Source of the DNA: Halorubrum sp. PV6
GTDB lineage: Archaea > Halobacteriota > Halobacteria > Halobacteriales > Haloferacaceae
Length of the DNA: 64,000 nucleotides
Assembly (NCBI RefSeq): GCF_003990725.2
Contig: NZ_CP030064.1
Span: forward strand, 1,116,001-1,180,000
Reading direction: 5' to 3'
Under the pieces are notes generated by a model. The model did not search any database. It was not told where the DNA came from and worked only from the letters and a program-made list of their open reading frames with translations. Shown in pieces: positions 7,440 to 17,207 of this stretch (its first letter is position 1; each line of letters starts with the position of its first letter). The position numbers and the translations under genes are program-made.

Positions 7440-8014
7440 TCATCCACCTCCGGCGGCGGTCCGTCAGCGCCAAGCTTTCTTCCTCGAGCAACATAGGTAT
7501 GTGCAATCGCGGAGACGACGAGCGCGACAACGAGAAAAGCCATCCATGCGAGGTCTGGTAACGTGCTAAACAGTACCGCGTCGGTCCATAGCGCCGACAA
7601 CAACGCAGCCCCAACCGCCGCAAGGCCGAGGTAGTAGCCGTGCCACGGGATCTCGGGCTCAGTGACGACATCGAAGTACACATCGAGCTCCTCGGCGGCG
7701 GGCGTCGGACGCACAACGCCTGCACGCTTGTCGAACGAGACGACGTCGGCCTCGTCCATTTTCGGAAGGTGGCTCTGCTGGAGCGACACGTAACACGACT
7801 TTCGGGAGTCTGAATCCACTTCGGCAAGGGAAACCCCTGCTTCCCACGCGGCGACCCGCTTGGCCAGCCAGCCGAGGTCGGCCGCGTCCTCGTGCTGGCA
7901 GAGCGCGTGGAGCGCGAACCGTCGGCGTCGGTTCGACAACACGGAGAAGACCACCTCCTCGTCCAACTCAACGCCGGCACCGGATGTCAGCCAGTCGGTG
8001 GAGGACAGGTTCAT
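7436..8014 (-). CDS. membrane-tethered winged-helix regulator (DUF7344-like)
   Basis: A 192-residue protein. The N-terminal ~110 residues are a haloarchaeal DUF7344-type winged helix (VVFSVLSNRRRRFALHAL, LQQSHLPKMDEADVVSFD). Two transmembrane helices follow (about residues 125-147 and 150-172), and there is a short charged tail. Such proteins are thought to be DNA-binding regulators held at the membrane. It overlaps the downstream secreted-protein gene by 4 nt and is divergent from the beta-helix protein, so it is the obvious candidate controller of the surface cassette. Start MNLSSTDW at 8014 is supported by a TATA-like box at 8041-8050; an ATG one codon earlier also exists. Confidence 0.75.
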   Translation of the reverse strand: MNLSSTDWLTSGAGVELDEEVVFSVLSNRRRRFALHALCQHEDAADLGWLAKRVAAWEAGVSLAEVDSDSRKSCYVSLQQSHLPKMDEADVVSFDKRAGVVRPTPAAEELDVYFDVVTEPEIPWHGYYLGLAAVGAALLSALWTDAVLFSTLPDLAWMAFLVVALVVSAIAHTYVARGRKLGADGPPPEVDE

Positions 8015-8040
8015 CAAGTCACGCTAATGTTTTCCAACCA

Positions 8041-8050
8041 AATATATAGC
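8041..8050 (-). promoter_or_regulatory. TATA-like box of the DUF7344-like regulator
   Basis: Minus strand CTATATATTT, about 27-36 nt before the start at 8014, as expected for a near-leaderless archaeal promoter. Confidence 0.6.
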
Positions 8051-8135
8051 CTTTTTGTCTTTTTTGGGAGACATTCGCGAAGTTATCAAAACACCCACCC
8101 CTCGCGAGGCGTCTCAGGTGACACTCCCGCCGTGC

Positions 8136-8230
8136 GTCGTTTCGGTCCCCGTAAACGACTCGTTACGCGGTCTCACCGAGCGGTTATCGTATCGAAACCG
8201 CTCGTTTCGACGTTTCAACGAACCGAAAAC
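8136..8230. promoter_or_regulatory. cluster of GTTTC/GAAAC dyads in the divergent promoter region
   Basis: Between the divergent regulator and the beta-helix gene lie GTCGTTT(10)AAACGAC at 8136-8159, CGAAAC(5)GTTTCG at 8193-8209, and further GTTTC and GAAAAC half-sites at 8212-8230. The repeated half-site suggests cooperative binding of a regulator. No convincing TATA box was seen for the plus-strand gene. Confidence 0.4.
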
Positions 8231-8263
8231 GAAGTGGTGTCCACCCACAGAGTTAGGTGGATC

Positions 8264-10519
8264 ATGAGACGGCGGAAGCTACTTATCGGCATTGGCGCGG
8301 CCGCGGCGGGTGGGGGCGCGGCCTTCGGTACAGAAGCGTTCACCAGCGTACAGGCGGAGCGCAACGTGGATGTCGCGGTCGCGGGCGATCGGAGCTCGTT
8401 CATCGCGATCCAGCCACTCAGTAGTAACAATGCGGGCAAGTACGTAAACACGGAGAGCGACGATACGGTCGAAATCGAACTCGACGGTGGCAACAGCGGC
8501 TCTGGAGAGGGTGTCGCCCAAGACGCGATCACCCAACTCGAAGACCTGTTCCGGGTCGTCAATCAGGGCTCGCAGCCGGTCAGCGTCTACTTCGAGGACG
8601 ACAGCGAGGCGGTTACCTTCCGCGTCACGCGGTCGACCGGCACCTCAACGAACGGGTCGAACGGGGAGTCGCTCGAAGGTGCGGACAACTCGGTCGAACT
8701 CGCGGTCGGCGAGCAGGTCGTGGTGGGGATGACCGTCGACACGCTGAACAACGACGTGAGCGGGCAGCTGCTCGACAGTGCTGTTCTGTATGCGGACGCG
8801 AACGCTTCCGCGCCGCAGCAGAGCATTCCCGAGCCGCAGTACATCGTTGACGGGGACGGTGACGAGCCGAATACGTTCGAAACGCTCTCAGCAGCTCTCG
8901 GCGAAGCCACCGCCGACTCGGTGATCGGTATCAGAGGTAATGCGGTTGTTACCGAGGATCCAGCCGAGTGGGATGCTAGTAAAGACTACATCGCGACTGA
9001 GGAAGATAATGATGATAAGTGGCTTAATATCGGGATGAACGGCGTCACCGTCACTGGCTTCGACGGCACGCCGGAAATTGAAACGCCGACGAGTCTGGGC
9101 GGCGGTGAGAAGTTCATCGAGGTCACTGGAAGCGGTGTCACCGTCCGGAATCTAGAGATCACCGACGACCTGTCTGCTCGCGGTAATCCGGGCGGTGGAA
9201 ACCTCATCGTCAACGGTGACGACGCGACTGTCGACGGCGTCACGATTGACATCTCCGGCGGTCCAACCGGCAACGTGCCGCTCCGTGTCGCTGGCGGTGC
9301 GGACCCCACCGTCACCAACGCCGAGGTCCTCGGCGGACCGATCGCAGCGAACGGCGGCAGTGGTTCGGTGACGCTCACCGGTAACTACGTGGACACCGCA
9401 GGAGATAATGGAATCTGGTCGACACTAGATGCGGACTTCATGATTGAAAATAACCAAGTCGACAACCACGATACTGCAGGACCACATACGTCTGTGAGCA
9501 ACGCCAAAGAAATCAAGCTCACCGGTCCCAACTCGGTCAACGGTGAGACCGACACGGCCGCTCAGATGGAGTCGCTGCTCACCGAGAACTCGGTGAACTC
9601 GGTTCAGGTGAGCGGCGATGCGGGCACCCGGGCCACGCCGGACATCGTCGGTAGCGACAAGCAGTTCGCCAGCGTCAACGAGGTGCTCAAGCCCGGTGTC
9701 CAGGGTGGGAGCGCGGGCGGCAGCAGCTCTAAGTCTGCCCTCGTCGCGCTGTTCGAAGACGGCGAGTACGGCTCGCTGAGAAGTCAGATCTTTGACAGCG
9801 CCATCACTCATGACCGCGACGGTGCTGTCATCAAGGGTCTCAGCAAGCCGACGATCACCTACACCGGGATGGCCGGCGGAGGCACCGATGTCGAATTAGC
9901 TGGGGACAACATCACTGTTCAGGACCTTGACCTCGTCTTCACCAACGATCCAGACGAGCAGTCTGTCAGCGGAGAACCGTTCCTAGACTTCGCCGGACAA
10001 GGCGGAACCGCTCGCAACATCGACGTGACCTACGATCCCCGGCCCCGGTCCGGTGCCGGCGGCCCGACCGGGTACGTCGACGTCAGCGGAAGCGGTACAA
10101 TCACGTTCGAGGGCTGTACGTTCAGCGACACCACCTCGGGTGGAAGCAATCGCTACGTGTCGGCGAACGGACTGTACGATAACGGCGGTACGTTCGAACT
10201 GCTCGACTGCGTGTTCAACGACGGTACCCGGACCGACGCGAACGTCGGCGACTCCGGTACTGCTGTCTACAAGAACAACCAGTTCAACGCGACGCCTGCC
10301 GGTGGCACGGATTCGATCACCGGGAGTATGAGCGGCGGCGGCGAGTTCGACATCACTGACAACGACTTCGTCCCGGGTGCAGAAATGAAGATTACATCCT
10401 CATTAGCTGGCCGTGTAAACGATGTCACTAGTGGGGGAAGTGACGCCAAAGCGACACAATTATCGCAGGATAATGGCGTGGTCAAAATCAGAGTGAACGG
10501 TAACATTCTCGCCGGTTAA
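8264..10519 (+). CDS. secreted DUF1102-like/right-handed beta-helix surface protein
   Basis: A 751-residue exported protein. MRRRKLLIGIGAAAAGGGAA is a short basic-hydrophobic signal with an RRRK stretch (Tat- or Sec-like). The mature protein begins QAERNVDVAVAGDRSSFIAI, the same opening as the 7002-7439 product, and residues ~25-190 form the shared beta-domain. From ~195 to the end there are repeated Gly/Asn/Asp-rich strands (VTGFDGTPEI, VRNLEITDD, VTNAEVLGG) typical of a parallel beta-helix (pectate-lyase/NosD-like) adhesin or glycan-binding stalk. There is no C-terminal anchor, so retention must be by partners or assembly. The ATG at 8264 is chosen because it directly begins the signal peptide; the upstream in-frame extension has no such feature. 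Confidence 0.8.
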   Translation: MRRRKLLIGIGAAAAGGGAAFGTEAFTSVQAERNVDVAVAGDRSSFIAIQPLSSNNAGKYVNTESDDTVEIELDGGNSGSGEGVAQDAITQLEDLFRVVNQGSQPVSVYFEDDSEAVTFRVTRSTGTSTNGSNGESLEGADNSVELAVGEQVVVGMTVDTLNNDVSGQLLDSAVLYADANASAPQQSIPEPQYIVDGDGDEPNTFETLSAALGEATADSVIGIRGNAVVTEDPAEWDASKDYIATEEDNDDKWLNIGMNGVTVTGFDGTPEIETPTSLGGGEKFIEVTGSGVTVRNLEITDDLSARGNPGGGNLIVNGDDATVDGVTIDISGGPTGNVPLRVAGGADPTVTNAEVLGGPIAANGGSGSVTLTGNYVDTAGDNGIWSTLDADFMIENNQVDNHDTAGPHTSVSNAKEIKLTGPNSVNGETDTAAQMESLLTENSVNSVQVSGDAGTRATPDIVGSDKQFASVNEVLKPGVQGGSAGGSSSKSALVALFEDGEYGSLRSQIFDSAITHDRDGAVIKGLSKPTITYTGMAGGGTDVELAGDNITVQDLDLVFTNDPDEQSVSGEPFLDFAGQGGTARNIDVTYDPRPRSGAGGPTGYVDVSGSGTITFEGCTFSDTTSGGSNRYVSANGLYDNGGTFELLDCVFNDGTRTDANVGDSGTAVYKNNQFNATPAGGTDSITGSMSGGGEFDITDNDFVPGAEMKITSSLAGRVNDVTSGGSDAKATQLSQDNGVVKIRVNGNILAG

Positions 10520-10593
10520 GCTTCTCAGCCATTATTTTATTTCAATCACCGATCCCAAATTGAGACCACCGCACAACAGTATGTAAACGCATT

Positions 10594-10610
10594 AGCACTG
10601 AAGTAGTGCT
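10594..10610. repeat. 6-bp hairpin AGCACT(5)AGTGCT
   Basis: A short inverted repeat 75 bp after the beta-helix gene and 66 bp before the next GTG start. It could mark the end of the upstream transcript or a regulatory site; a T-rich stretch precedes it at about 10530-10545. Confidence 0.3.
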
Positions 10611-10675
10611 TCTGGTACTACTGTCGAGAGCGGGAGCAACGAATACATCTCATAGAAAACACAAAAAACTCATCC

Positions 10676-12265
<1,590 letters not shown>

Positions 12266-12376
12266 GGCTCGCTGCATGGCCCCACGGTAGGTACCGTCAC
12301 CACTCGCCCTTCTATAGCTCTCTTCGAGGAGAGAGTCTCGGTGTTTGCGCCAAGAGTGAATCCGATTATCGCCAAC

Positions 12377-12394
12377 TTTTATATCATCGTGATA
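12377..12394 (+). promoter_or_regulatory. promoter of the signal peptidase gene with overlapping dyad
   Basis: A TATA-like TTTTATATC lies about 25-33 nt before the ATG at 12410 and overlaps the dyad TATCA-TCG-TGATA (12382-12394). This suggests an independent, possibly regulated, promoter for the peptidase and its partner. Confidence 0.5.
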
Positions 12395-12409
12395 ACTGTT
12401 TCACAATGA

Positions 12410-13549
12410 ATGCGGGGAACAGCAGAGCGGTTGATTGAGGCTGTTATCATCCTTTTTGCGATCACCCTTCTTGCTGGACAAGTAGTTGGGCAGCCACTTT
12501 TGCTCGGATACGTCGAAACGGGGAGTATGGAACCGACGCTTGAACCTGGTGATGGGTTCATTTCACTGCCACCAGAGGTGGTCGGAGAGCTATCACCAGG
12601 TGACGTAATTGTATATCGAGCTAAGCAGGTAAACGGGGGTGGCCTGACCACACACCGCATTGTTGGTGAAACCGATCGGGGATACATAACGCAGGGTGAC
12701 GCGAATCCATTTACTGACCAGTCAGCCGGAGAACCGCCAGTTCGCGATCCGCAAATTGTTGGTGTCGGTGTACGCGCAGCTGGTAACCTCGTTACTATCC
12801 CAGAACTTGGTACAGGTGTCGTCGCAATTCGGAGTATCGGTGGCGGGCTCCAGCAACGCGTTCCGGCTCATATGTGGGCTGGCGCCGGTGTTGCTGGGCT
12901 GGTTATACTGTTAGCCAGCGGTAGTGGTGGCGGGCGTCTAGATCGAACAGCACTCCAAGATCGTTCTACCGGCCACAATAGCGTGCAAGGACCGTCTGTT
13001 GGGCCGCGTCAAATAATCTTATTTTGTGGAGCGATTGTCATCGCAACGGCAACCGCAAGTGCTATTGCTCCGCTTGGCCCAACAGAATATCGGGTTGTGA
13101 GCGCCGAAGCCGACTTACCCGGTCCGAACGTCATCGCTGCAGGTGAGACAGAAACGACGACATATCGCGTTCCAGGTGGAACTATCCTGCCAGTTCAATA
13201 TTACGTCGAGTCGGCTAGTGACGGTGTTGAGGTACTCAACGGGACCAGCAGCGGACGCATCCGACCAAGTGAATCAGCAAACGCCACGATCCGCTTGTCA
13301 GCACCTCCTGAAACGGGTGCATACAGACGGTATGTCCAAGAGTATCGATACCCGCTTGTGATACCCTCGTCGGTCGTTGAGTCCCTCTACCAAGTCGATC
13401 CCTTAGCCCCGATCCTCGTTCTCGATATGATCTTGGCGCTTCCGTTTCTGCTTGCGGCACGGTTTGTCAGTAACCGTCCGCAGGTTCGCGGTTCACCGGG
13501 TGTGAGTTCTGGTGGGAACCGTCTGCTTGGAGGGTCCCGTAATGACTGA
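12410..13549 (+). CDS. signal peptidase I, Sec11/SipW type, with C-terminal extracellular domain
   Basis: A 379-residue membrane serine protease of the archaeal/eukaryotic S26B class. It has an N-terminal TM helix (~8-32), then the nucleophile Ser39 in TGSMEPTL, then His82 in THRIV (instead of the bacterial Lys) and Asp97 in TQGDANP, the expected Ser-His-Asp arrangement. It continues well past the usual ~200 residues: a second TM (~150-170), a third (~200-220), an extracellular beta-rich domain (~225-340) and a terminal TM (~345-367). This peptidase probably cleaves the secreted proteins of the cassette, as SipW does for TasA. It overlaps the next gene by 8 nt. GC is distinctly lower than in flanking core genes. 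Confidence 0.88.
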   Translation: MRGTAERLIEAVIILFAITLLAGQVVGQPLLLGYVETGSMEPTLEPGDGFISLPPEVVGELSPGDVIVYRAKQVNGGGLTTHRIVGETDRGYITQGDANPFTDQSAGEPPVRDPQIVGVGVRAAGNLVTIPELGTGVVAIRSIGGGLQQRVPAHMWAGAGVAGLVILLASGSGGGRLDRTALQDRSTGHNSVQGPSVGPRQIILFCGAIVIATATASAIAPLGPTEYRVVSAEADLPGPNVIAAGETETTTYRVPGGTILPVQYYVESASDGVEVLNGTSSGRIRPSESANATIRLSAPPETGAYRRYVQEYRYPLVIPSSVVESLYQVDPLAPILVLDMILALPFLLAARFVSNRPQVRGSPGVSSGGNRLLGGSRND

Positions 13550-14612
13550 CACGAGCGACCAACTCGACAATGAGACTATTCTACGAATTCGAGACACGGT
13601 TGATACTCAGTACCTTCTTATTATTACCGTACTCATTTTGCTGATGACAGCGGGCCTGTGGGTTAGTTATACGACCCACGTAAGTCCAGAGACACAGACC
13701 GAAACCGAAGTCGTGTCACAGTGGAGTCGAACCGCGACGTTTGACCACGGCGCAACGGTGACTGGACAAAATCCGGTATACGACACAGGACAGAGCCTAC
13801 AGAATCAACGGGCGTACTTTCCACTCATTTCCCCGGTCCTTTCTGGAGAGTATCAGTTCCAGTACGCTGCAAGTGGTGATGGCAACGTAGATGTTGACAT
13901 TACGCTCCAATCAACCGTACAGAGCCGTAACGACGATATTGTATTTTGGCAACAGACTGATCAAATCGGGAGTGTCACGGCGGCAGACATAGATCCAGGA
14001 GGCACTACAAGTACCGCGTTTGAGTTCAATATGAACCAGACGCGAGTTCAGATAGAACGAGTCGAGGAGACATTTGGTGAGATACCAGGAGATCCGGTCG
14101 TAATTGTACAGGCACAGACTCGTATGACTGGCCGGATTAATGGTCAGCCGGTCAATCGTAAGTTCACTGATGAACTTCGATTGCTCCCAGATGGAGATAC
14201 GTTCGTTGTCAATGATCCGGGAGAAGTGGAGAATACAAGCAGCCAAACCCAAGCATTCACCACCACACGTGAGTACTCACCTCTCAGGAGTCTTGGCGGC
14301 CCGGTCGTGTTTCTACTTAGCACCGCCGGTCTGAGTATCAGTATCTTTGCACGCCGCCGCGGGGTGATCACCTTGTCAACAACAGAACGCGATCAACTAG
14401 TTCGTTCCGAGTACTCTGAGTGGATATCCGCTGGTTCCCTCCCCAACCAGCTTGATCTTCAAGATCCGAATGTTGTTGAAATGAAGACGCTTGTTGGTCT
14501 CGTTAATGTTGCTGCAGATACAGGCGAACGGGTGGTGTATGACCAGGAACAGGAGCGATACGCCGTTCTCCACAGCAGTCGAGTCTTCATTTGTGAGCCG
14601 CCCCTAGAATGA
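13542..14612 (+). CDS. DUF5305-like membrane protein, partner of the signal peptidase
   Basis: A 356-residue protein. An N-terminal TM helix (LLIITVLILLMTAGLWVSY, about residues 26-46) leads to a ~200-residue extracellular beta-rich domain. A second TM follows (~255-275, GGPVVFLLSTAGLSI), then a ~75-residue cytoplasmic domain. It matches the haloarchaeal DUF5305 family, which I recall being encoded beside SipW-type signal peptidases. Its ATG lies inside the end of the peptidase gene (8-nt overlap), so the two are co-translated. Likely an assembly or accessory factor; the exact role is unknown. Confidence 0.75.
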   Translation: MTDTSDQLDNETILRIRDTVDTQYLLIITVLILLMTAGLWVSYTTHVSPETQTETEVVSQWSRTATFDHGATVTGQNPVYDTGQSLQNQRAYFPLISPVLSGEYQFQYAASGDGNVDVDITLQSTVQSRNDDIVFWQQTDQIGSVTAADIDPGGTTSTAFEFNMNQTRVQIERVEETFGEIPGDPVVIVQAQTRMTGRINGQPVNRKFTDELRLLPDGDTFVVNDPGEVENTSSQTQAFTTTREYSPLRSLGGPVVFLLSTAGLSISIFARRRGVITLSTTERDQLVRSEYSEWISAGSLPNQLDLQDPNVVEMKTLVGLVNVAADTGERVVYDQEQERYAVLHSSRVFICEPPLE

Positions 14613-14709
14613 ACGGTGAATTTGGGACAGTGTGAGAGCATGATTGGCAGGTCGTCCATATTGGATCTCCTGCCGAAGTGAAAACCGGGAGACAGCGGAA
14701 CCGTCTGAG

Positions 14710-14794
14710 TGCGCGGGACCGGATTCGAACCGGCGGACCCCTACGGGATAGCGTCCTAAGCGCTACGCCTTTGGCCTGGCTCGGCAACCCGCGC
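14710..14794 (-). tRNA. tRNA-Leu (anticodon TAG)
   Basis: An 85-nt cloverleaf on the minus strand. Acceptor GCGCGGG pairs with CCCGCGC and the discriminator is A. The anticodon stem TAGCG/CGCTA closes the loop CTTAGGA, giving anticodon TAG. A long variable arm is present as in class II tRNAs, with T-arm CGGTTCGAATCCG. The 3' CCA is not encoded. It marks the right border of the lower-GC surface-protein block. Confidence 0.95.
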
Positions 14795-14956
14795 GCAACC
14801 CAGCGTACGCGCAACCGACTCAAGAACCTGACGAACCGACAGCACAAATACGACATATAAAATGGTGCGTACCACCCCACACGTAGGTTCGCGTGTTCTG
14901 CCGTTGAACCGACGCTGAGGCGACTTACCGTCTCCGAAGGCAGTTTTTCCGGCGTA

Positions 14957-15655
14957 TCAGCAGTACTCGCAGTCGCAGTACGCCTCACAGACGGGATTGT
15001 CGCAGTCCGCGCCGCGCGCCGAGCAGTGTTCTCGGCCGTGTCGGATCAGGAGGACGTGAAGCGGGTAGATCAGCTCGTCGGGGACCAACTCGTCTAACGC
15101 GTCGTGTGCCGCCTCGTTCGACGCCGACTCCGGGACCAGCCCGAACCGCTTCGAGACGCGCTTGACGTGCGTGTCGACGGCCATCGTCGGCTTCCCGAAG
15201 TGGAAGTTCAACACGACGCTCGCGGTTTTCGGCCCCACGCCTTTGATCGCCGTCAGCCACCCCTTCGCGTCGTCGGTCGCCATCGCGTCGAGGAACGCGA
15301 GCGAGTAGGCGCCGCCCGTCTCCTCGCGGATCGCGGTCAGCGCACGCTGGATGCGCGCGGCCTTCTGGTCGGCCAGCCCCGCGACGCGAATCGTCTCCGC
15401 CAGCTCGTCGTGGTCGGCCGCCTCGATGGCCGCGAAGTCGTCGTAGCGGTCGAAAAGCGCCGCCGCGGCGCGGCTCGTGTTGGCGTCGGCGACGTTCTGC
15501 GAGAGAATCGTCGTCACCAGTTGGCGGACGCCCTCGCCCGGCTCCGCCGTCGGGTCGGCGCCGTGTTCGGCGACGCGGTCCACCGGCTCGTACAGCGCCA
15601 CCAGCTCGTCGTGAAGCTCGCGAACCCGCGATTCGGTCCACGCGTGCGTCGACAT
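14957..15655 (-). CDS. nth: endonuclease III (DNA glycosylase/AP lyase)
   Basis: A 232-residue HhH-GPD base-excision repair enzyme that removes oxidised pyrimidines and nicks the abasic site. It has the LSQN motif (51-54) and the helix-hairpin-helix KGVGPKTASVV with the catalytic Lys at 143. The GPD Asp is at 161 (AVDTHVKR). A Cys-rich C-terminus (Cys 211, 218, 223, 227, 229, 232) supplies the [4Fe-4S] ligands in the haloarchaeal arrangement. Divergent from the TFB-like gene. Confidence 0.93.
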   Translation of the reverse strand: MSTHAWTESRVRELHDELVALYEPVDRVAEHGADPTAEPGEGVRQLVTTILSQNVADANTSRAAAALFDRYDDFAAIEAADHDELAETIRVAGLADQKAARIQRALTAIREETGGAYSLAFLDAMATDDAKGWLTAIKGVGPKTASVVLNFHFGKPTMAVDTHVKRVSKRFGLVPESASNEAAHDALDELVPDELIYPLHVLLIRHGREHCSARGADCDNPVCEAYCDCEYC

Positions 15656-15744
15656 ACTCGGGGTACGGGCGGCGCGAACTTGAGGCCGGCGGCGCGGCGG
15701 GTCGCGGTCACCCTGCCCCGCCGTGCCCGCGCTCGCCGCGCGAC

Positions 15745-15754
15745 CTTTTTAAAC
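15745..15754 (+). promoter_or_regulatory. TATA-like box of the TFB-like gene
   Basis: CTTTTTAAAC 22-31 nt before the ATG at 15776, indicating a leaderless transcript and fixing the start. Confidence 0.6.
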
Positions 15755-15775
15755 CGGTGTACCCAACCTCGGTCC

Positions 15776-16084
15776 ATGTACCGAGCGAGCGACCGGGTCG
15801 ACAACGCGGCGTGGCTCGACCGGCTCGCCGACGCGTGCGAGACGCTCGAACTCGACGAGGAGACGCTGTCGACGGCGACCGACCTGTTCCTCTCGCGCGC
15901 CCCCGACGACGAGCGCGGCAAGCGCGTCGCCGCCGCCGCCAGCCTCTACGCCGCCGCGCTGATCCGCAGCCAGGAGCGCCCGCAGTCCGCCGTCGCCGAC
16001 GCGATGGACGTCTCTCGACTCTCCGTGCAAAAGCGGTGGAAGCCCATCTTAGAGGACGCCGGCTTCTCGCCGCCGACGTGGTGA
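15776..16084 (+). CDS. mini TFB-like protein (single cyclin fold)
   Basis: A 102-residue protein resembling one cyclin-like repeat of transcription factor B: ACETLELDEETLSTATDLF, then GKRVAAAASLYAAALIRSQ, then a helix-turn-helix ending VQKRWKPILEDAGF. A full TFB is ~320 residues with an N-terminal Zn ribbon and two cyclin repeats; the ribbon, B-finger and one repeat are absent. It cannot be a complete initiation factor. It may modulate TBP/TFB or act as a DNA-binding regulator. The start is supported by the TATA-like box 22-31 nt upstream. Confidence 0.75.
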   Translation: MYRASDRVDNAAWLDRLADACETLELDEETLSTATDLFLSRAPDDERGKRVAAAASLYAAALIRSQERPQSAVADAMDVSRLSVQKRWKPILEDAGFSPPTW

Positions 16085-16210
16085 ACCGCGCCACGCCGAG
16101 CCGCTGCGCTGTCGCGACGCGAGAGTGACTTCGACGCGTCCGAGTTCACCCGTAGCCGTCGATACGTCACGACAGCCAGTCAGGTGAGACCAAATAACTC
16201 GCTTGCTACA

Positions 16211-16220
16211 GATTTATTTA
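16211..16220 (+). promoter_or_regulatory. TATA-like box of the putative toxin-antitoxin operon
   Basis: GATTTATTTA 23-32 nt before the ATG at 16243, giving a leaderless transcript for the antitoxin. Confidence 0.55.
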
Positions 16221-16242
16221 GTCTCAGTGGCAAAGACCGGGT

Positions 16243-16776
16243 ATGACCGCCGACGGACCTCCGGCCGAATTCGACCTCGCCTCTGGCTTCAGCGAGGAGT
16301 TGTCGTCCGCTCCGGCGGACGATCGCGTGTATCGGGTCGCGCTCCAGTTGTACGAGCCCGCCGGCGTCTCCGAGATCGCGGAACGCGCGTCGTGTGCCCC
16401 GGACACGGCTCGCCGGCATCTCAAGCGCCTCGCGGATATCGGCGTTCTCACCGCGAGATCCGAGACGCCTCTCGCGTACGAGCGGAACGAATCGTACTTC
16501 GAGTGGCGGCGCCGAAACCGGCTCGCGTCGCTTTCGTCGACCGAGCTGCGCGACAAACTCGCCGACCTGACGACGCGGGAACGAGCGTTCCGCGATCGGT
16601 TCGAGGCGGACTCGCCCGCCGACGTGAACGCGCTCGATCACGCGGACTTCGACGGCGTCGAGGATGTCTGGGCCGAGCTGAGCGAGTGGCGGACGGTCCG
16701 ACAGCGGATTCGTCGACTGGAGGCCGTTCGACGGCGGCGAGCCGACGGACCGTCGACGGAAGGGAACACCGCGTGA
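16243..16776 (+). CDS. winged-helix protein (DUF7342-like), probable TumA-type antitoxin
   Basis: A 177-residue protein. The N-terminal winged helix spans ~25-75 (IAERASCAPDTARRHLKRLADIGVL as turn and recognition helix). A mainly helical, Arg-rich C-terminal region follows (LRDKLADLTTRERAFRDRFE and further helices to 165). It resembles haloarchaeal DUF7342 regulators. Its stop overlaps the GTG start of the next gene (GTGA), so both are made together, the usual toxin-antitoxin arrangement. I infer antitoxin and autorepressor from this coupling and from the identity of the partner. Confidence 0.65.
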   Translation: MTADGPPAEFDLASGFSEELSSAPADDRVYRVALQLYEPAGVSEIAERASCAPDTARRHLKRLADIGVLTARSETPLAYERNESYFEWRRRNRLASLSSTELRDKLADLTTRERAFRDRFEADSPADVNALDHADFDGVEDVWAELSEWRTVRQRIRRLEAVRRRRADGPSTEGNTA

Positions 16777-17201
16777 CGGCGGACGACGCCGCTCGCGCGG
16801 CCGTCGACGACGAAACGCTCCGATACGTCGGACGACTGTTTGGACAGCGGGAGGAAGTGCAGCACACGTCACTCTTCCCGTCCAACAAGAGCGAGAGTCT
16901 CGTCGTCTCGCTCGACGAGCGCTACTATCCGCCCGACATCACCGACGTTACGCTGGAAATTCGGGCGTACACGAACGGCGACTTCCACGTTTCGTACGTC
17001 GAATTTCACTCGGGCGAGCGCCGCCGATGCCGATGGGACAGACACAAGCAGCCGCACAGCTCGCGAGACCACTTCCACCCGCTTCCGAACGCCGGCACGG
17101 AAGCGGCAGTCGACCGTGCGTATCCAACGGATCTCACCCGCGTCCTTGAGGGGGTGGTGCTCCCGTGGATCGACGAGAGAGTGGGAGCGCTGTGGGAGTG
17201 A
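16773..17201 (+). CDS. probable TumE-family (DUF6516-like) toxin
   Basis: A 142-residue protein starting with GTG at 16773. The central region has a beta-rich core (DVTLEIRAYTNGDFHVSYVEF) followed by the signature WDRHKQPHSSRDHFHP, which I associate with haloarchaeal TumE/DUF6516-type proteins. Conserved Trp/Asp/Arg/His clusters look like an active site. It is translationally coupled to the upstream winged-helix gene. TumE proteins are annotated as toxins of type II pairs; the target is not established from this sequence. No earlier start is credible because the upstream frame runs through the antitoxin. Confidence 0.6.
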   Translation: MTADDAARAAVDDETLRYVGRLFGQREEVQHTSLFPSNKSESLVVSLDERYYPPDITDVTLEIRAYTNGDFHVSYVEFHSGERRRCRWDRHKQPHSSRDHFHPLPNAGTEAAVDRAYPTDLTRVLEGVVLPWIDERVGALWE

Positions 17202-17207
17202 GCGCCG

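Noticed and set aside
14613-14709. Possible att repeat of tRNA-Leu bounding the surface cassette
   Set aside because: I looked for a second copy of the tRNA-Leu 3' end between 3900 and 14700 and at the left border and did not find one.
16203-16772. Longer N-terminus for the TumE-like protein reading back through the antitoxin gene
   Set aside because: That stretch is an Arg-rich out-of-frame reading of the winged-helix gene; the GTG at 16773 gives the natural overlap.
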